Shown here one piece after another: positions 11,801 to 19,598 of a stretch of 64,000 nucleotides of DNA. A program made the translations under genes and the position numbers. This stretch comes from Gemmatimonas groenlandica. GTDB lineage: Bacteria; Gemmatimonadota; Gemmatimonadetes; Gemmatimonadales; Gemmatimonadaceae. The notes below the pieces were generated by a model, which was not told the DNA's origin, did not search any database, and saw only the letters and a list, made by a program, of their open reading frames with translations. The stretch is from the NCBI RefSeq assembly GCF_013004105.1, contig NZ_CP053085.1, positions 2,976,001 through 3,040,000 of the forward strand. The letters are read 5' to 3'. Position 1 is the stretch's first letter. Each line of letters opens with the position of its first letter.

Positions 11801-12356
11801 CGACATCGTCGTCACCGGCGAGAACGGAGCGGCGCTGCGTCTGAGCGCTGGCGGCTGGAGCACCGTCAACGCGACCACGACCGGCACGCTCGCCGGCGTC
11901 TGGACGAACGGCACGGGCGCCACCGCGGTTGGCGCCGCGGCGTCGGGCAGCAGCGGGGTGGCATTTTCCCTGAGCGGCTCGTCGTGGTCGTCAGTGACGA
12001 CGGGCAGCAGCCGGGTGCTCACCTCGGTCTGGGGCCCGAACGCGGCCGATCTCTACGCGACCGGTGAACAGGGAACGCTGCTGCGCTACAACGGCTCGTC
12101 ATGGAGCGCCCTGACCACGGGCACCACAGACTTGCTCTGGAGCGTTACCGGCGCCCCCAGCGGCATTGGCGGAGCGTTCGCGGTCGGCTACAACAGCACC
12201 GTGGTCGCCGGCTCCAATAGCGCGTCGTTCTCGACCACCATGGTCCGCGCCATGAGCGTGGCGAAGGGCATCGACCTCGACCCGTCAGCCGGCGCCCGCA
12301 CGGTTCGCGGCCCGATGCCGAGCGGCAAGGCCCGCAAGTCGCGGGGCAAGCGGTAG
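8871..12356 (+). CDS. Giant lipoprotein: six Ig-like repeats plus WNG-repeat beta-propeller (paralogue)
   Basis: From the ATG at 8871 the product is 1161 aa with a long n-region (FRRAARW) and a lipobox ending IGLQAC, Cys at 37; in-frame starts at 8814 (ATG) and 8805 (TTG) would only lengthen the signal. The first Ig-like unit (SLNAVGASQSITVTARDRSG) differs from the rest and resembles Big_1. Five Big_2 units follow (openings RKITIAP, SIAISPS, VRDLDITP, AAVSVSP, VRSLSVTP). The last half is the same WNGS(T/A)W propeller as in the upstream gene, and the protein again ends in a K/R-rich tail (RKSRGKR). The two genes are evidently a tandem duplication that has since gained or lost Ig units. Surface-exposed role inferred; no catalytic motif. 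Confidence 0.83.
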   Translation: MRVSPNKYGSRSTFRRAARWISPVMLGSMLAIGLQACAAPADGVTGNSGGGTGGTPTRFESSTGVISLNAVGASQSITVTARDRSGNAIAGVPVTWTSSDAAIADVAGSGSTAMVTARAPGQATIRARTGDLLLEISVGVLAVRKITIAPQAVSVIAGGQLQLNAAVDADAGALLDLRWLSDNPSIASVNTQGIVTGVAPGNTIIRINAVGDVRVTTTAQVTVTSAGSIAISPSTLSMGTGEQRTLAASVNLEPGLSTALTWRSQNNAVATVSSTGVVTGVSVGSTLITAVSVADTTRRGTAAVTIVPVVRDLDITPAAATIFTGDTRQLGVNFTADPGASQAVIWRTSNATVAAVSSSGLVSGVSAGTAIITAISASDTTKRATSLFTVRYAAAVSVSPVAATVGVGGTRAIVATVTTENGATTAVTWRTSNTSVATVSSTGVVTGIAVGTAEVSAVAVADTSRRATSTITVAAVVRSLSVTPGTAAMLAGQTVQLVPTVVADAPLSTAVTYRSTNSAVASVSAAGLVTAVALGSSSIVVQSVADTTVRDTAFVSVSNGLATTWAATRLGGALYEDVVSLRGIDASSAFAVNSVGDVFRWNGSTWSVAVRGASYGTQFLAVHGSSNSNVMAVGTNGVTIHFDGSIWSIESSGTTNRLNSVFMESTLSGFAVGENGTALRWNGSTWSVSSTGSTQTLNSVWASGGIAFAVGANGEVLRFGNGSWSRQTVPTTESLSGVSGTTSSTVVAVGAFGTILSFSGGAWTTVNSNGIVADLYAVSAVSSSDTRLYIASDDGLLLLNSGSLTRVTTPYTPRMFSLSADVAGQVWVGGQRGSVQRLATGSWETVGLAPDLIDAWTTSATNAWAVGEFGFIYRWNGSAWARQATPTTATLNAVWGANATEAFAAGDNGTMLRFNGTTWTAMSFPSTASVYGLWGTSGSNVYAVTAAGEVVRYNGSSWAVAATSSNALWAVHGSSPTDIVVTGENGAALRLSAGGWSTVNATTTGTLAGVWTNGTGATAVGAAASGSSGVAFSLSGSSWSSVTTGSSRVLTSVWGPNAADLYATGEQGTLLRYNGSSWSALTTGTTDLLWSVTGAPSGIGGAFAVGYNSTVVAGSNSASFSTTMVRAMSVAKGIDLDPSAGARTVRGPMPSGKARKSRGKR

Positions 12357-12377
12357 TACCAGCCGGCCGCAGGATCG

Positions 12378-12718
12378 TAGGTTCACGCGAAGAGCGCGAA
12401 GGGCCGCGAAGAAACGCGAAGAACGGCAAAAGCATTTGTGGTTGCTGTTCTTCGCGCCCTTCGCGGACTTCGCGCGCTTCGCGTCAAAGATCGGACCGTC
12501 GCTCGTCAGCACGGCGCCAGCCGAGGCGGTAAGGCCGTAACAGCTGTGACGCGAAGATCGCGGAGTACGCGAAGGACGCGAAGAACTGCGAACGCATTTT
12601 TGTTGCTGTTCTTCGCGAACCTTCGCGGCCCTTCGCGAGCTTCGCGTGAACCTACGGACCGTCGCTCGTCAGCACGGCGCCTACCGAAGCGGGACCGAGC
12701 GCTGCAACCAGCTGACGC
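12378..12718. repeat. Tandem pair of CGCGAAG-rich palindromes (element B)
   Basis: The whole gap between the lipoprotein stop (12354-12356) and the dacB stop (12719-12721) is filled by two related units. Each has an arm of iterated CGCGAAG, a loop containing GCATTT and GTTGCTG, an arm of iterated TTCGCG, and then a tail; the tail is an exact 26-bp direct repeat at 12493-12518 and 12656-12681. In addition the first arm (from about 12378) is the reverse complement of the far arm of unit 2 (ending about 12655), so the two hairpins are nested in a larger dyad. No ORF or RNA gene was recognised here. Confidence 0.85.
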
Positions 12719-14374
12719 TCACTCCCGTGAGAACGCCGCCATGGTCGGGCCCATGGCGTCGATCGTTTCGCGGGCATGCCAGCGGTCCTTGCCGTTGTAC
12801 AGGAACGCGAACGCGAGGATCTCGCCGTTCTCGGCCGTCACGTAGCCCGAGAGCCCGATCACCTCGTTCGTGGTGCCCGTTTTGGCGTGCAGATTGCCCT
12901 GCGCCGGCGTGGCGCGCATGCGGTTGCGCAGGAGTTCGGATTCACCGGCGACCGGCAGCGACGCGTGGAACGCACTGCCCCACGGGGCGCGATGGGCGTG
13001 GGCCAGCAGTTGCACCAGGCTGCGCGGCGTGACCCGGTCGAGCACAGACAGACCGCTGCCATCGGTGACACTCACCGCGTCGGGCGCGGCACCGACCTGA
13101 CGCACCATGAACTCGTGCAACGTGGCCGAGGCATTTTCGGCCGATCCCAGCGTTTGCTTGTCGGTGCCGCGCGCGGCGCCGCGGAACAGGAGTTCGGCGA
13201 AGATGTTGATACTCTCGCGGTTCATCGTCGAGATCAGGCGTGCCAGCGGCGGCGACGGCAGACTGGTGATCAAGGTGGCGTTGTCGGGGGTTCGCCCGAC
13301 CCGCAGCGCGCCATCCACCGTGATGCCTTGAGCTTCCAAGGCGGCGCGAAACGCGCCGCCGGTGAACGTGGCCGGATCGCCGACCACGAGCTGATAGCGC
13401 ACGGTGCCTGCGCGCGCGCCGATGACGCCCGAGACGACCACGCGATCGTTGCCGACGCGATGGGCGCTGATGCGCGTGCTGCTGCCAGCCACGGTGCGCA
13501 CCGTGTTCGTGATCGTCAGACCGCGCGTGGCCGGTTCGAGGAACACCGTGGCCGCGCCACCCGCGCCACCGGCGGTGATCCCCACAATGACGATGTTCTC
13601 GTTGAGCGTGAGCGCCGAGAAGGGCGCCGCGTAGCCAGCGCCGGCGTAGCGGGTGAGCCAGCCTTCGGGGATGCCGCGCATCTCGAGCGCCGATGCGTCG
13701 GCCACCAGGTCGCCGGTAACGCGCTTGATGCCCGCGCCCGCTACAAAACGCGCCAACATGGTCATGGAGGCGTCCGGGCCGCCACGCACGAATCGCGGCG
13801 ACATGGAAGGATCGCCATCACCGCGCAGCACGAGGTCGCCGCGGACCACGCCATTGGCCTCCAGCGGCCCGTCGCGTAGCACATCGGTGCTGAAGGTGTG
13901 TTCAGGGCCGAGCTTTTCGAACGCGATGGCGGAGGTGAACAGCTTCATGGTGCTGGCCGGCACCATCTTGCTGTCAGCGCCGTGCGCGAACAGGGTGTCG
14001 CCGCGCGTGATGCTGATGACCATCGCGCCCCATTCCCCGTTTCTCGTGCGGCTTCCCAGCAACGTAGTGAGATCGCTGGTGAGCGCGGCTTCGCCACGCG
14101 GCGACGTGAAGCGCAGCACCGGGATGATGGGCGCGCGCGTACGCCCCGCCCGCGTACTGCGCGTGCTGCGCTTTGTTGGCGTCTTCTTCTTCGGAGTGGG
14201 GCGCTTGCTTTGCCGCGTTGCTCGTGACTGCATCGCCAGCGCGGTCGCCGCGGTCGCCGAGGCGGCGACAGAAGCAGCGCTCGCCTCGGCGTGAGGCGGC
14301 GCGACGATAAGGAGGCCCGCAAACAGGGCGAGCGAACGGCGGCGAACGGTACTCGTGAGCCGAAAAGGCGTCAT
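12719..14374 (-). CDS. dacB: D-alanyl-D-alanine carboxypeptidase/endopeptidase, PBP4 (S13) family
   Basis: Low-molecular-weight penicillin-binding protein that trims or cleaves peptidoglycan peptides in the periplasm. The 551-aa protein has an N-terminal hydrophobic segment (residues about 14-27), a Lys/Arg/Thr-rich linker at about 50-80, and then the S13 domain. The acylated serine motif STMK is at 141-144, the second motif appears as DGSGLS, and KTGT lies in HAKTGTTNEVIG near the C-terminus. The inserted domain typical of PBP4 lies between the first two motifs. The ATG (complement 14372-14374) is 2 bases after the stop of the acyltransferase gene, so it is the last gene of a three-gene operon. 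Function is secure; the balance of carboxypeptidase and endopeptidase activity is not readable. Confidence 0.92.
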   Translation of the reverse strand: MTPFRLTSTVRRRSLALFAGLLIVAPPHAEASAASVAASATAATALAMQSRATRQSKRPTPKKKTPTKRSTRSTRAGRTRAPIIPVLRFTSPRGEAALTSDLTTLLGSRTRNGEWGAMVISITRGDTLFAHGADSKMVPASTMKLFTSAIAFEKLGPEHTFSTDVLRDGPLEANGVVRGDLVLRGDGDPSMSPRFVRGGPDASMTMLARFVAGAGIKRVTGDLVADASALEMRGIPEGWLTRYAGAGYAAPFSALTLNENIVIVGITAGGAGGAATVFLEPATRGLTITNTVRTVAGSSTRISAHRVGNDRVVVSGVIGARAGTVRYQLVVGDPATFTGGAFRAALEAQGITVDGALRVGRTPDNATLITSLPSPPLARLISTMNRESINIFAELLFRGAARGTDKQTLGSAENASATLHEFMVRQVGAAPDAVSVTDGSGLSVLDRVTPRSLVQLLAHAHRAPWGSAFHASLPVAGESELLRNRMRATPAQGNLHAKTGTTNEVIGLSGYVTAENGEILAFAFLYNGKDRWHARETIDAMGPTMAAFSRE

Positions 14375-14376
14375 CG

Positions 14377-15567
14377 TCAGACCTTGAGGACGAACCCACG
14401 CTTCCAGGCGCCCCAGAGAATCAGGAACCAGAGGGCGACGAAGCTGAAGGCGTACGCGAACGACGCTTCCCGCGGCGGAAGCCATGAGGCGTACAGGGTG
14501 TTGAACACGAATCCCTGCGCCGAGATCCGACTGCCGGTGCCCGTATCCCAAGTCCAGATCGATGACGTGATACGCGCCATCAATCCGGACCCCAGAAACG
14601 CGAGCATGGGGTTGGTACCATATACGACGAACGGGAACGTCCAGCGTCGCACCTGCATCACATCGATGATCCACATGCAGGTCGCGAGCGACACGGCGCC
14701 CATGCCGGCCGTGAAGAGCACGTACGAACTCGTCCAGATGCTCTTGTTGATAGGAAACACCCAGTGCCAGACGAGTCCCAGCATCATCGTCAGCGCGCCG
14801 ACTGCAAACAAACCCGCGAGACGATCGGTGAGGGGGCGCTCCTGATGCGCGATCCATCGTCCGGCAAACGTGCCCAGGATCATCGTGCCGATCGCCGGGA
14901 CCGTACTCAGCAGTCCTTCGGGATCCCACGTCTTGCCGCCGACCCAAAGGTGGTTCGTCCCGAGGATCGTGCGGTCCAGCCAGGCGCTCAGCAGTTGGTC
15001 TGGCTTGTCGAGGACGAAACGACCCGCCACGCCGGTATCAGGGACCGGCACCAGCGTCATCAGCGCCCAGTATCCGAAGAGCAGAACGGCGAGGATGGCG
15101 AACTGCTGCCGGAGTGTCGTACGCCACGTGAGCAGCGCACCGAACAGGTAGGCGAGGCCGATGCGTTGCAACACGCCCAGCACGCGCCAATGCTCGATGC
15201 GGTCGACGACCCGATCGAGAAACGAGGCCTCCGGAAGCGCCGGCGGCCACGTGAAGAACGGAAAGCCGGAGAGCAGGAAGCCGAACAGGAAAATGAGCGC
15301 CCCGCGGCGGAGAATCTGCCGCAGAATGGCGCGCTCATCATCACCGCGGGCGCGCCGCGCGCGCAGCGAGAGTTCGGTGGTAATGCCGACGATGAACAGG
15401 AAGAACGGGAAAATGAGGTCAGTTGGCGTCCACCCGTTCCACGCGGCATGCTCGAGGGGCGGATAAATCGCCGACCAGGTGCCGGGGTTGTTGACCAGCA
15501 GCATGCCAGCCACGGTCATTCCCCGGAACACGTCGAGCGAAACGAGTCGCTCGGGTCGCTCCGCCAT
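14377..15567 (-). CDS. NagX/heparan-alpha-glucosaminide N-acetyltransferase-like membrane acyltransferase
   Basis: Polytopic inner-membrane protein of 396 aa with about 10 hydrophobic segments. It starts RLVSLDVFRGMTVAGMLLVN, the hallmark of the DUF5009/NagX and HGSNAT family, followed by PTDLIFPFFLFIVG and a central RIGLAYLFGALL segment. Family members move acyl groups across the membrane to amino sugars; here the substrate is unknown, but co-transcription with a peptidoglycan-trimming PBP4 suggests cell-wall or amino-sugar metabolism. The ATG (15567-15565) overlaps the upstream stop by one base (TGATG), which indicates translational coupling and fixes the start. Confidence 0.85.
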   Translation of the reverse strand: MAERPERLVSLDVFRGMTVAGMLLVNNPGTWSAIYPPLEHAAWNGWTPTDLIFPFFLFIVGITTELSLRARRARGDDERAILRQILRRGALIFLFGFLLSGFPFFTWPPALPEASFLDRVVDRIEHWRVLGVLQRIGLAYLFGALLTWRTTLRQQFAILAVLLFGYWALMTLVPVPDTGVAGRFVLDKPDQLLSAWLDRTILGTNHLWVGGKTWDPEGLLSTVPAIGTMILGTFAGRWIAHQERPLTDRLAGLFAVGALTMMLGLVWHWVFPINKSIWTSSYVLFTAGMGAVSLATCMWIIDVMQVRRWTFPFVVYGTNPMLAFLGSGLMARITSSIWTWDTGTGSRISAQGFVFNTLYASWLPPREASFAYAFSFVALWFLILWGAWKRGFVLKV

Positions 15568-16118
15568 CAGGCGCCGCCCTCGGCCTTGGACGCGGCGACT
15601 TTCCATCCGGTCGTGTCGCACCGCACGTCATACGACTTGGTCGGCGATACTTTGCCGTTGTCGTCGCCGCCTACGTAGTGGCCGCCCAGTCGAACCGTCA
15701 CGGTGTTGCCGTTGTCCGCCTCGGTCTTGCCACGGAACACCACCAGCATCGACGGATAGGGGCCGACCTCTTCGAGCTTCTCACGAATCTTCCGCTGCGC
15801 GACGGTATCGCTGCTGTAGAAGTACGTCGGCCCTTTGTCCTGCAGCACCTTGAAGCCGTCATCGGGCACGGCCGAGTCGGTGCCGGCCGCACTCAGGAAG
15901 CGCTTGGGAAGCGGCTCCGCCTTCGTGATGAAGTCGAGCACCGCAAGCCCGACCGGCGTCGAATCCGTGCTGACGCACGAGGGGCCGGCCGCCACTTTTG
16001 CGTCCGCGGCCTTTTCTCGGTCCGCCGCCGCGCCACCACCGCACGCGGCGAGCAGCAGCAAGCTGGGACCAGCGGCGGTCAGCAACGTGGCCAGAACAGG
16101 GCGAGACGCTCGGGGCAT
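15567..16118 (-). CDS. Hypothetical lipoprotein
   Basis: 183-aa protein of unknown function, first gene of the operon with the acyltransferase and dacB. It starts MPRASRPVLATLL and has a lipobox ending LLLLAAC with Cys at 26, followed by GGG. The mature part has a GPTYFYSSDTVAQRKIREKL segment, then a probably beta-rich stretch (MLVVFRGKTEADNGNTVTV) and one pair of cysteines (GPSCVSTD early, VRCDTTGW late) that could form a disulphide. No enzymatic motif was recognised. The ATG is chosen because upstream codons in the open frame give no signal peptide. Confidence 0.7.
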   Translation of the reverse strand: MPRASRPVLATLLTAAGPSLLLLAACGGGAAADREKAADAKVAAGPSCVSTDSTPVGLAVLDFITKAEPLPKRFLSAAGTDSAVPDDGFKVLQDKGPTYFYSSDTVAQRKIREKLEEVGPYPSMLVVFRGKTEADNGNTVTVRLGGHYVGGDDNGKVSPTKSYDVRCDTTGWKVAASKAEGGA

Positions 16119-16366
16119 GGCAGGACTCGGGATTAGGTGGTACTCTCGCGAGAGCCGGATTGCAGCAATGACCGACCACCGCCGCTTACCACGGGAGAGC
16201 ATCGGGGAACGACGATCGCCATGTGGCGTAGAGCTACAGGAGCGCATCATCAGGCACACGGACTTCATCCTGCAGATATGTACTGCTGACGAAGCTATGT
16301 ACAGCGTTGACGAGGTTTGTCGAGGGGCAGACCTCTGAAATTACCGTGACTGGAGGAGGGCATCGG

Positions 16367-16858
16367 ATGTCTACGGGCAATCGAGTGGCACGTGAAGGAA
16401 TCTCCGCCGGACTCATCGGAGCCACCGCGATCGCGGTCTGGTTCGCCATTCTCGACGCGACACGCGGAGAGCTTCTCGCCACCCCGGTCATGCTGGGCAG
16501 TTCACTGGGATCGCTGTTCCTGCAGGGCGACACCCCGAGTAGAGCGGCCGCCTTCGTCGGCTACACGGTCTTCCACTTCGCGCTCTTCTGCGTCATCGGC
16601 TACCTCTTCTCGTGGGTGGTGAACAGCGCCGAGAAAGTACCGTCGTCGTTCATCGGTTTCGCCGGTCTGTTCGTCGCATTTGAAGTGGGCTGGATCGGCT
16701 GGACGACCGTGCTCGCACAGGGATTCGGCGACATCACGTGGCTGCAGGTCTTCATCGCCAACCTGATCGCGTCCGGCGCCATGGGCGCGTACATGTGGAA
16801 GCAACACCCGTCGCTGCCGGGACGCGTCGGGGCGCAGATCGCGGGCGCGCCGGAGTGA
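16367..16858 (+). CDS. Small integral membrane protein, unknown function
   Basis: 163 aa with four predicted membrane segments (about residues 12-30, 53-75, 84-105 and 112-133) and short loops. The start ATG at 16367 is preceded at 7-nt spacing by a strong GGAGGAGG Shine-Dalgarno (16352-16359), which rules out the in-frame start at 16307. Monocistronic: it is divergent from the lipoprotein/dacB operon and convergent with the SRPBCC gene. I do not recognise a named family. The 248-bp divergent gap upstream presumably contains both promoters, but I could not identify convincing boxes. Confidence 0.75.
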   Translation: MSTGNRVAREGISAGLIGATAIAVWFAILDATRGELLATPVMLGSSLGSLFLQGDTPSRAAAFVGYTVFHFALFCVIGYLFSWVVNSAEKVPSSFIGFAGLFVAFEVGWIGWTTVLAQGFGDITWLQVFIANLIASGAMGAYMWKQHPSLPGRVGAQIAGAPE

Positions 16859-16864
16859 ACGGTG

Positions 16865-17084
16865 ACTGATGAACGGCGCTAAGAATGAACGGCGCTAAGA
16901 GTCAGGAGCGCTAAGGTTACGGGCGCCAAGAATAAACGGCGGGAACGACAAACGGCGGGAACAACGAGCGATCAGTCTGCTCGGTCTGTTCACGCCGTTT
17001 GTCGTTTCGCTCCTCATTTTTCGCGCCGTTTACCTTAGCGCCCCCGACTCTTAGCGCCGTTCACTCTTAGCGCCCCTCATCAGT
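16865..17084. repeat. Long intergenic palindrome C with GAACGGCGCTAAGA iterations
   Basis: The left arm begins ACTGATGA at 16865 and the right arm ends TCATCAGT at 17084. Between them the left half carries repeats of GAACGGCGCTAAGA and GCGGGAAC, and the right half carries the complementary TTAGCGCC(GTTC) words, with an unpaired centre near 16975. It lies between two convergent genes, begins 7 bases after one stop codon and its last base is inside the stop of the other. A bidirectional terminator role is plausible. Confidence 0.8.
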
Positions 17085-17614
17085 TAAAACAGCTCGTCGA
17101 GTTGCTCCGCCATCCGTCCAAGTCCGTCGCGCCATTCCGCTTTCATCCGCTCGCCGGTCGCGACGTCGGGTAGGCGTGAGTGCTCGAGCTCCACGGCGCA
17201 TCGTGCGTTGCCTTTGCGGCCGATCGAGACGCTCACCAGCGTGCCGTCGTGCAGCATCAGTCGCAGGAAGCGCGGCGCCACGGCGTTCATCACCTTGTAG
17301 CCGAACGCGCTGCCCCATTGCCGGCGTGTGGGGTCGTTGAAGGCGCGGAAAATCTCACTGGGCGACGCGTCGATCGTGCGTGACACCGACACGGCGACCG
17401 TGCCCAGCGCCTCGGCTGGAATCGGTGCCGCCGCGTGCGACACGCGCGGCTGTTCGGCGTCGCGCCACGCGCCCGGCTTCTTGCCGCCCTTCTCCGCCGC
17501 CTGACGCGCAGCCTTGCCGAACTTCTTCTCGGCGGCGGCCGCGTTCTTCTTGGGCGCGACCTTGGGAGCGTCCTTGCCGACGTGACGTCGGGCAACCGGC
17601 TTCTTGCCCGCCAT
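17084..17614 (-). CDS. SRPBCC/START-like protein with Lys/Ala-rich N-terminus
   Basis: 176 aa. Residues 1-65 are basic and Ala/Lys-rich (AEKKFGKAARQAAEKGGKK), then a START-like domain of the AHSA1/SRPBCC type (VAVSVSRTIDASPSEIFRAF, TRRQWG, then a beta-rich half ending EWRDGLGRMAEQLDELF). SRPBCC domains form a hydrophobic ligand pocket; the ligand here is unknown. Its ATG (17614-17612) overlaps the ctaG stop by one base (TGATG), so it is translated with the cytochrome oxidase operon and may help oxidase assembly or lipid or heme handling; that is inference from position only. Confidence 0.75.
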   Translation of the reverse strand: MAGKKPVARRHVGKDAPKVAPKKNAAAAEKKFGKAARQAAEKGGKKPGAWRDAEQPRVSHAAAPIPAEALGTVAVSVSRTIDASPSEIFRAFNDPTRRQWGSAFGYKVMNAVAPRFLRLMLHDGTLVSVSIGRKGNARCAVELEHSRLPDVATGERMKAEWRDGLGRMAEQLDELF

Positions 17615-18534
17615 CAGGTCAGCGCATCCGGCGAGGGGACCCAACCCACCTGCGCGCTGTCCTGATCATCTTCGCCGCGCTGCGACCATTTGAAGAACAC
17701 CACCGTCATCACCGCGTAGAAGAAGACACCGCCGGGAATCCACATGATCAGACCGCCGTACTGCTGGTCCATCATGGGCGTGATCCCCAGGATGCGCGGG
17801 GCGACGGCATACGCGGGGTACAGCAGCGTATCCGCCATCGCGATATAAATCGAGATGACCGACATCGGGATCACCATCACGAAACAGTACAGCATCTGCG
17901 CCGGATACGGCGCGCGCGGCAGCTCTGGCAGCGGTGACGTGAGCGGCCACCACATCAGCACCGACGCCGCGATGAACATCAGGTGCTGCACGATGTGAAT
18001 CGGGTGGTTGGCCAGCGCCAGGTTGTACATCGGCGGCAGGTGCCAGAACGAGAGCACCACGTTGAAGATCACGAAGCAGGCCGCGATGGTCGTGCTCTTG
18101 CGGGCGATCGCGAAGACCGCCGGCTTGCGCAGGAGCGGCCGCAGCATCCAGCCCGGCGTACCGATGATCATCAGCGGCGGCACGATCAGCGTGAGGATCA
18201 GGTGCTGCACCATGTGCCCGCTGAACAGGTAGTAATCGCTCAGATCGTGCAGCGGCCCGTTCAGCGTGAGAAACAGCAGCAGGAGCGACGTGAAGAAGCT
18301 GACGCGCTGCGCCGACGTGGGCCCTTGGGGGGCGGCCGCCGCATCGAGCTGCGCGCTGGTGGCCTGCGCCAGATTCGGCACCGTCACGGGCACGCGGTCC
18401 ATCGCCGATGGACCCTGACGCACGCGCCACATATAGGCCGCCCCGATAGCAGCGATGCCGATCGCCGTGCTGGGATGGACCGTGAAATTCGACCAGCTAA
18501 GCTGGGCGGCGGGGTGCAGCAAGAGCGCGATCAT
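17614..18534 (-). CDS. ctaG: Cytochrome c oxidase assembly factor CtaG (caa3 type)
   Basis: Polytopic inner-membrane protein of 306 aa belonging to the caa3_CtaG family, needed for maturation of caa3-type oxidase (distinct from the Cox11-type CtaG). Seen: N-terminal short hydrophobic segment, then SGHMVQHLILTLIVPPLMIIG, FWHLPPMYNLAL, and HIVQHLMFIAASVLMWWPL, where the paired His in MVQH/IVQH are family landmarks and candidate copper or heme ligands. It follows ctaF at 15 bp and is coupled to the SRPBCC gene downstream. A Pro/Ala-rich insert at about 55-75 is unusual but lies outside the membrane core. Confidence 0.9.
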   Translation of the reverse strand: MIALLLHPAAQLSWSNFTVHPSTAIGIAAIGAAYMWRVRQGPSAMDRVPVTVPNLAQATSAQLDAAAAPQGPTSAQRVSFFTSLLLLFLTLNGPLHDLSDYYLFSGHMVQHLILTLIVPPLMIIGTPGWMLRPLLRKPAVFAIARKSTTIAACFVIFNVVLSFWHLPPMYNLALANHPIHIVQHLMFIAASVLMWWPLTSPLPELPRAPYPAQMLYCFVMVIPMSVISIYIAMADTLLYPAYAVAPRILGITPMMDQQYGGLIMWIPGGVFFYAVMTVVFFKWSQRGEDDQDSAQVGWVPSPDALT

Positions 18535-18549
18535 AGGACAACGCAGCGG

Positions 18550-18897
18550 TTAGCTGAGCAGGCCCAGTCGCAGCACGAGCTTCGAGAACAGGAACAGCAA
18601 TCCGATCAGCGTGAGACTGGCCACGATCAACGGGCCGGTGAACAGCGAGCGGAACAGCTTGTGATCATACTTGAGGTGCATGTAGTACATCACGACGATG
18701 TAGAACTTCACCGCAGACATTATCAGCATGCTGGGCACGTACACCCAGCTGTTTTCCCATGCCGGGATGTAGTACGCCGAGACTTCGACCGCAGTGATCA
18801 CCGTGAGAATCACGGCGATCTTCCAGTACGTCGTCCACGTTGGATGGTGCGCTTCGTCGTGAGCGTGGCCAGCAGCCGGGGAATGGTCAGCCATCAC
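18550..18897 (-). CDS. ctaF: Cytochrome c oxidase subunit IV (prokaryotic type)
   Basis: Small oxidase subunit of 115 aa with three membrane helices: residues about 25-47 (YWKIAVILTVITAVEVSAYY), 53-75 (VPSMLIMSAVKFYIVVMYYM) and 88-110. The short His-rich N-terminus and the FYIVVMYYMHLKYD segment match the COX4_pro family. It sits 4 bases after ctaE. The start could be 18897 or the adjacent ATG at 18894. Confidence 0.9.
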   Translation of the reverse strand: MMADHSPAAGHAHDEAHHPTWTTYWKIAVILTVITAVEVSAYYIPAWENSWVYVPSMLIMSAVKFYIVVMYYMHLKYDHKLFRSLFTGPLIVASLTLIGLLFLFSKLVLRLGLLS

Positions 18898-18901
18898 CGC
18901 C

Positions 18902-19597
18902 TCACTTGATCAGGTAGATGAGCGTGAAGATCGCGATCCACACCACGTCGACGAAGTGCCAGTACAGCGCACAGATGTCGACGAGCAGCGCATCCGACGG
19001 CTTGAGTCCACGCTTGTAATCGATCGCGAGCAACGTGAAGAGCCACAGCACGCCGGCGGTCACGTGCGCGCCGTGGAAGCCGGTCAGCGTGAAGAAGCTC
19101 GAGCCGAACAGGTTCGTTCGCATCGTCAGTCCTTCATGAATGAACGACGTGAACTCATACGCCTGACAGCCGAGGAACGTGATGCCGAGCAGACACGTGG
19201 CCCACAGCCAGATCTTCGACGAACCGAGGATGCGATCCCACGCGCTGTGCTTCGGCAGGTCGCGGTTCTGCACGGCAGCCAACGCGAGCACCATCGCCAG
19301 CGACGACATGAGCAGCACGAATGTCGAGGCCGATGTGACCGGGATGTTGAGGATCGCCGGAAACACCTTGCCCGTCGTCGGATTCGTCCACGCTTCGTGC
19401 GGGAACGGTCCTTCCGGGCTGCGTCCCTTGTAGATCAGGTACGTCGAGATCAACGACGCGAAGAGCATGCATTCGGAACCGATGAAGGTCCAAATTGCGA
19501 CTTTGCGGTTGTCGAGTCCCAACGAGGTATGATGGCCGCCGCCGTGCGCGTGGCCGTCGCCGTGAGCGGCGGTCGTAGGTGCCGTAGTGGCGGTCAT
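18902..19597 (-). CDS. ctaE: Cytochrome c oxidase subunit III
   Basis: 231-aa subunit III of a heme-copper oxidase. A His-rich N-terminus (GDGHAHGGGHH) leads into seven hydrophobic segments. Family landmarks are visible: IGSECMLFASLISTYL, QAYEFTSFIHEGL, FFTLTGFHGAHVTAGVLWL and the terminal ALYWHFVDVVWIAIFTLIYL. It starts one base beyond the stop of ctaD, so it is translationally coupled to it. The His-rich tip may bind metal, as in other caa3 subunits; that is a guess. Confidence 0.95.
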   Translation of the reverse strand: MTATTAPTTAAHGDGHAHGGGHHTSLGLDNRKVAIWTFIGSECMLFASLISTYLIYKGRSPEGPFPHEAWTNPTTGKVFPAILNIPVTSASTFVLLMSSLAMVLALAAVQNRDLPKHSAWDRILGSSKIWLWATCLLGITFLGCQAYEFTSFIHEGLTMRTNLFGSSFFTLTGFHGAHVTAGVLWLFTLLAIDYKRGLKPSDALLVDICALYWHFVDVVWIAIFTLIYLIK

Positions 19598-19598
19598 C

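Noticed and set aside
12378-12718. Possible CRISPR array
   Set aside because: TTCGCG/CGCGAAG words recur without fixed spacing or unique spacers and occur in both orientations, so it is palindromic repeat DNA.
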